5,960 bases of DNA from Actinomycetota bacterium (GTDB lineage: Bacteria; Actinomycetota; Thermoleophilia; Solirubrobacterales; Solirubrobacteraceae), in contig VAWY01000304.1 in the NCBI GenBank assembly GCA_005888335.1, positions 1-5,960 of the forward strand, given 5' to 3'. The translations under genes and the position numbers were made by a program. The notes below the pieces were generated by a model that saw only the letters and a list, made by a program, of their open reading frames with translations, was not told where the DNA came from and did no database searches. The stretch's first letter is position 1. Each line of letters opens with the position of its first letter. Shown here in pieces: positions 5,022 to 5,960 of the stretch.

Positions 5022-5837
5022 ATGAAGGCCGCCACCGCCATAGGAATCGGAATCGCGACCGTCGGGCTGCTCGGCGGCGCGTTCATGGAGGGCACCTCGC
5101 CGGTGGCCTTCATGAACATCTCCGCGCTGCTGATCGTCCTCGGCGGCACGCTCGGCGTCTGCCTCGCCTCGTGCGGCATGGAGGCGATGAAGGCGCTCCC
5201 GGCGCTCTACAAGAAGGTCATGAGCGCCGAGCAGCCCGAGCTCGGCGGCAAGGTCGTCGAGCTCGTCCGCTACGCGGACCGCGCCCGGCGCGACGGCCTC
5301 CTCGCGCTCGAGGAGGAGCTCGAGAGCATCGACGACGAGTACCTCAAGAAGGGCCTGCAGCTCGTCGTCGACGGCACCGACCCCGACCTCGTGCGCGAGA
5401 TCCTCGAGGCCGAGATCGAGGGCATGGCCGCCCGCCACCGCCACGGCGTCCAGCCCTTCGAGAAGGCCGGCGGCTTCGCCCCCACCATGGGCATCATCGG
5501 CACCGTGATGGGGCTCGTGCACGTGCTCGAGAACCTGTCGCACCCCGAGACGCTCGGCCCGTCGATCTCGAGCGCGTTCATCGCCACGCTCATCGGCGTC
5601 GGCTCGGCCAATGTCCTGTACTACCCCGTCGCGTACCGGCTGAAGGCGCTCAGCGCCGCCGAGGTCGACGCGCGCGTGATGGTGCTCGAGGGCATCCTGG
5701 CCATCCAGGCGGGCGACAACCCGCGGATCGTCACCGAGAAGCTGCTGTCCTTCGTGCCCCCCGAGGAGCGCGACGCGGCCCGCGAGGCGGCCACCGGGCC
5801 GAACCTGCGCGCGGTCCCTGACGCGCAGGCTGCGTAG
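5022..5837 (+). CDS. motA: Flagellar motor stator protein MotA
   Basis: MotA is the multi-span stator subunit that, with MotB, forms an ion channel and pushes on FliG in the rotor. Four membrane segments are visible at about residues 4-22, 33-51, 150-170 and 182-204, with a large cytoplasmic loop (52-149) between the second and third. The loop includes RARRDGLLALEEELE; R89 and E97 align by eye with E. coli R90 and E98, the residues that contact FliG. Prolines P154 in GFAPTMGIIGTVMGL and P202 in NVLYYPVAYRL correspond to the two conserved channel prolines. The C-terminal MVLEGILAIQAGDNPRIV block is typical. Length (271) is normal. The ATG at 5022 is the only plausible start before the first membrane segment, although it lacks an SD. 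motB follows after 3 nt. Confidence 0.95.
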   Translation: MKAATAIGIGIATVGLLGGAFMEGTSPVAFMNISALLIVLGGTLGVCLASCGMEAMKALPALYKKVMSAEQPELGGKVVELVRYADRARRDGLLALEEELESIDDEYLKKGLQLVVDGTDPDLVREILEAEIEGMAARHRHGVQPFEKAGGFAPTMGIIGTVMGLVHVLENLSHPETLGPSISSAFIATLIGVGSANVLYYPVAYRLKALSAAEVDARVMVLEGILAIQAGDNPRIVTEKLLSFVPPEERDAAREAATGPNLRAVPDAQAA

Positions 5838-5840
5838 GCG

Positions 5841-5960
5841 ATGGCCGGGGGACGACGCCGCGCGGGCGCCGCCCACGAGGAGCACGCCGACGAGCGGTGG
5901 CTGCTCACGTACGCGGACATGATCACGCTGCTCATGGCGCTGTTCATGGTCCTGTTCTCG
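5841..5960 (+). CDS. motB: Stator protein MotB, N-terminal 40 residues (cut by window edge)
   Basis: MotB is the peptidoglycan-anchored stator subunit carrying the essential ion-binding aspartate. The visible part has a basic, charged cytoplasmic start (GGRRRAG, then HEEHADERWLLTYADMI), followed by the single membrane segment ITLLMALFMVLFS. D26 in YADMITLL is the conserved ion-binding Asp (D32 in E. coli). The C-terminal OmpA-like peptidoglycan-binding domain lies beyond the right edge. The start is the ATG 3 nt after the motA stop. Ion preference (H+ or Na+) is not assigned from this fragment. Confidence 0.93.
   Translation, partial: MAGGRRRAGAAHEEHADERWLLTYADMITLLMALFMVLFS

Noticed and set aside
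1..5960. CRISPR arrays, tRNA or rRNA genes, insertion sequences, attachment sites
   Set aside because: No regularly spaced repeats, cloverleaf-like sequence, transposase motif or flanking inverted/direct repeat pair was seen on either strand.

Overview
The window is very GC-rich, and third codon positions are almost always G or C. It carries part of a flagellar gene cluster arranged as in Gram-positive bacteria. The base composition, a neighbouring F420/PPOX-type oxidoreductase of the actinobacterial Rv0121 kind, and a clade-typical gene order (fliJ, a lytic transglycosylase, fliK, flgD, a small 'flagellar operon protein', flgE, flbD, motA, motB) suggest a motile actinobacterium. A Thermoleophilia/Solirubrobacterales-like lineage is my best guess, but this is inference and not a direct identification.

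Layout. Bases 1-48 (minus strand) look like the first 16 codons of an unidentified gene running off the left edge. Bases 49-175 are non-coding and contain a perfect 12-bp palindrome. A PPOX-class, probably F420-binding, oxidoreductase is encoded on the minus strand (176 to about 607). From 673 to the right edge everything is on the plus strand and flagellar. fliJ, the transglycosylase gene and fliK are translationally coupled by 4-nt and 1-nt overlaps, fliK and flgD are about 4 nt apart once fliK is read correctly, and flgD overlaps the next gene by 4 nt. A 61-nt leader with a stem-loop and a strong ribosome binding site precedes flgE, then come flbD, a 40-nt leader with two inverted repeats, motA, and the first 40 codons of motB.

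How they work together. FliJ assists the flagellar type III export ATPase. The transglycosylase probably opens peptidoglycan for the growing rod. FlgD caps the growing hook, FlgE is the hook subunit, and FliK measures hook length and switches export specificity. FlbD (SwrD-like) is linked to stator power, and MotA/MotB form the ion-driven stator. The segment therefore runs from export and hook assembly to torque generation.

Most notable points. (1) fliK appears to contain a +1 frameshift close to its 3' end: the conserved C-terminal domain is in one frame, and a convincing FliK-like tail with a stop 4 nt before flgD is in the next. (2) Five consecutive products (transglycosylase, FliK, FlgD, the small operon protein, FlgE) each carry an FxxxL motif at residues 30-45, like the export-gate recognition motif of early flagellar substrates. 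This suggests the two less-characterised proteins are also exported by the flagellar machine. No wholly new system is evident; the interest lies in these details.
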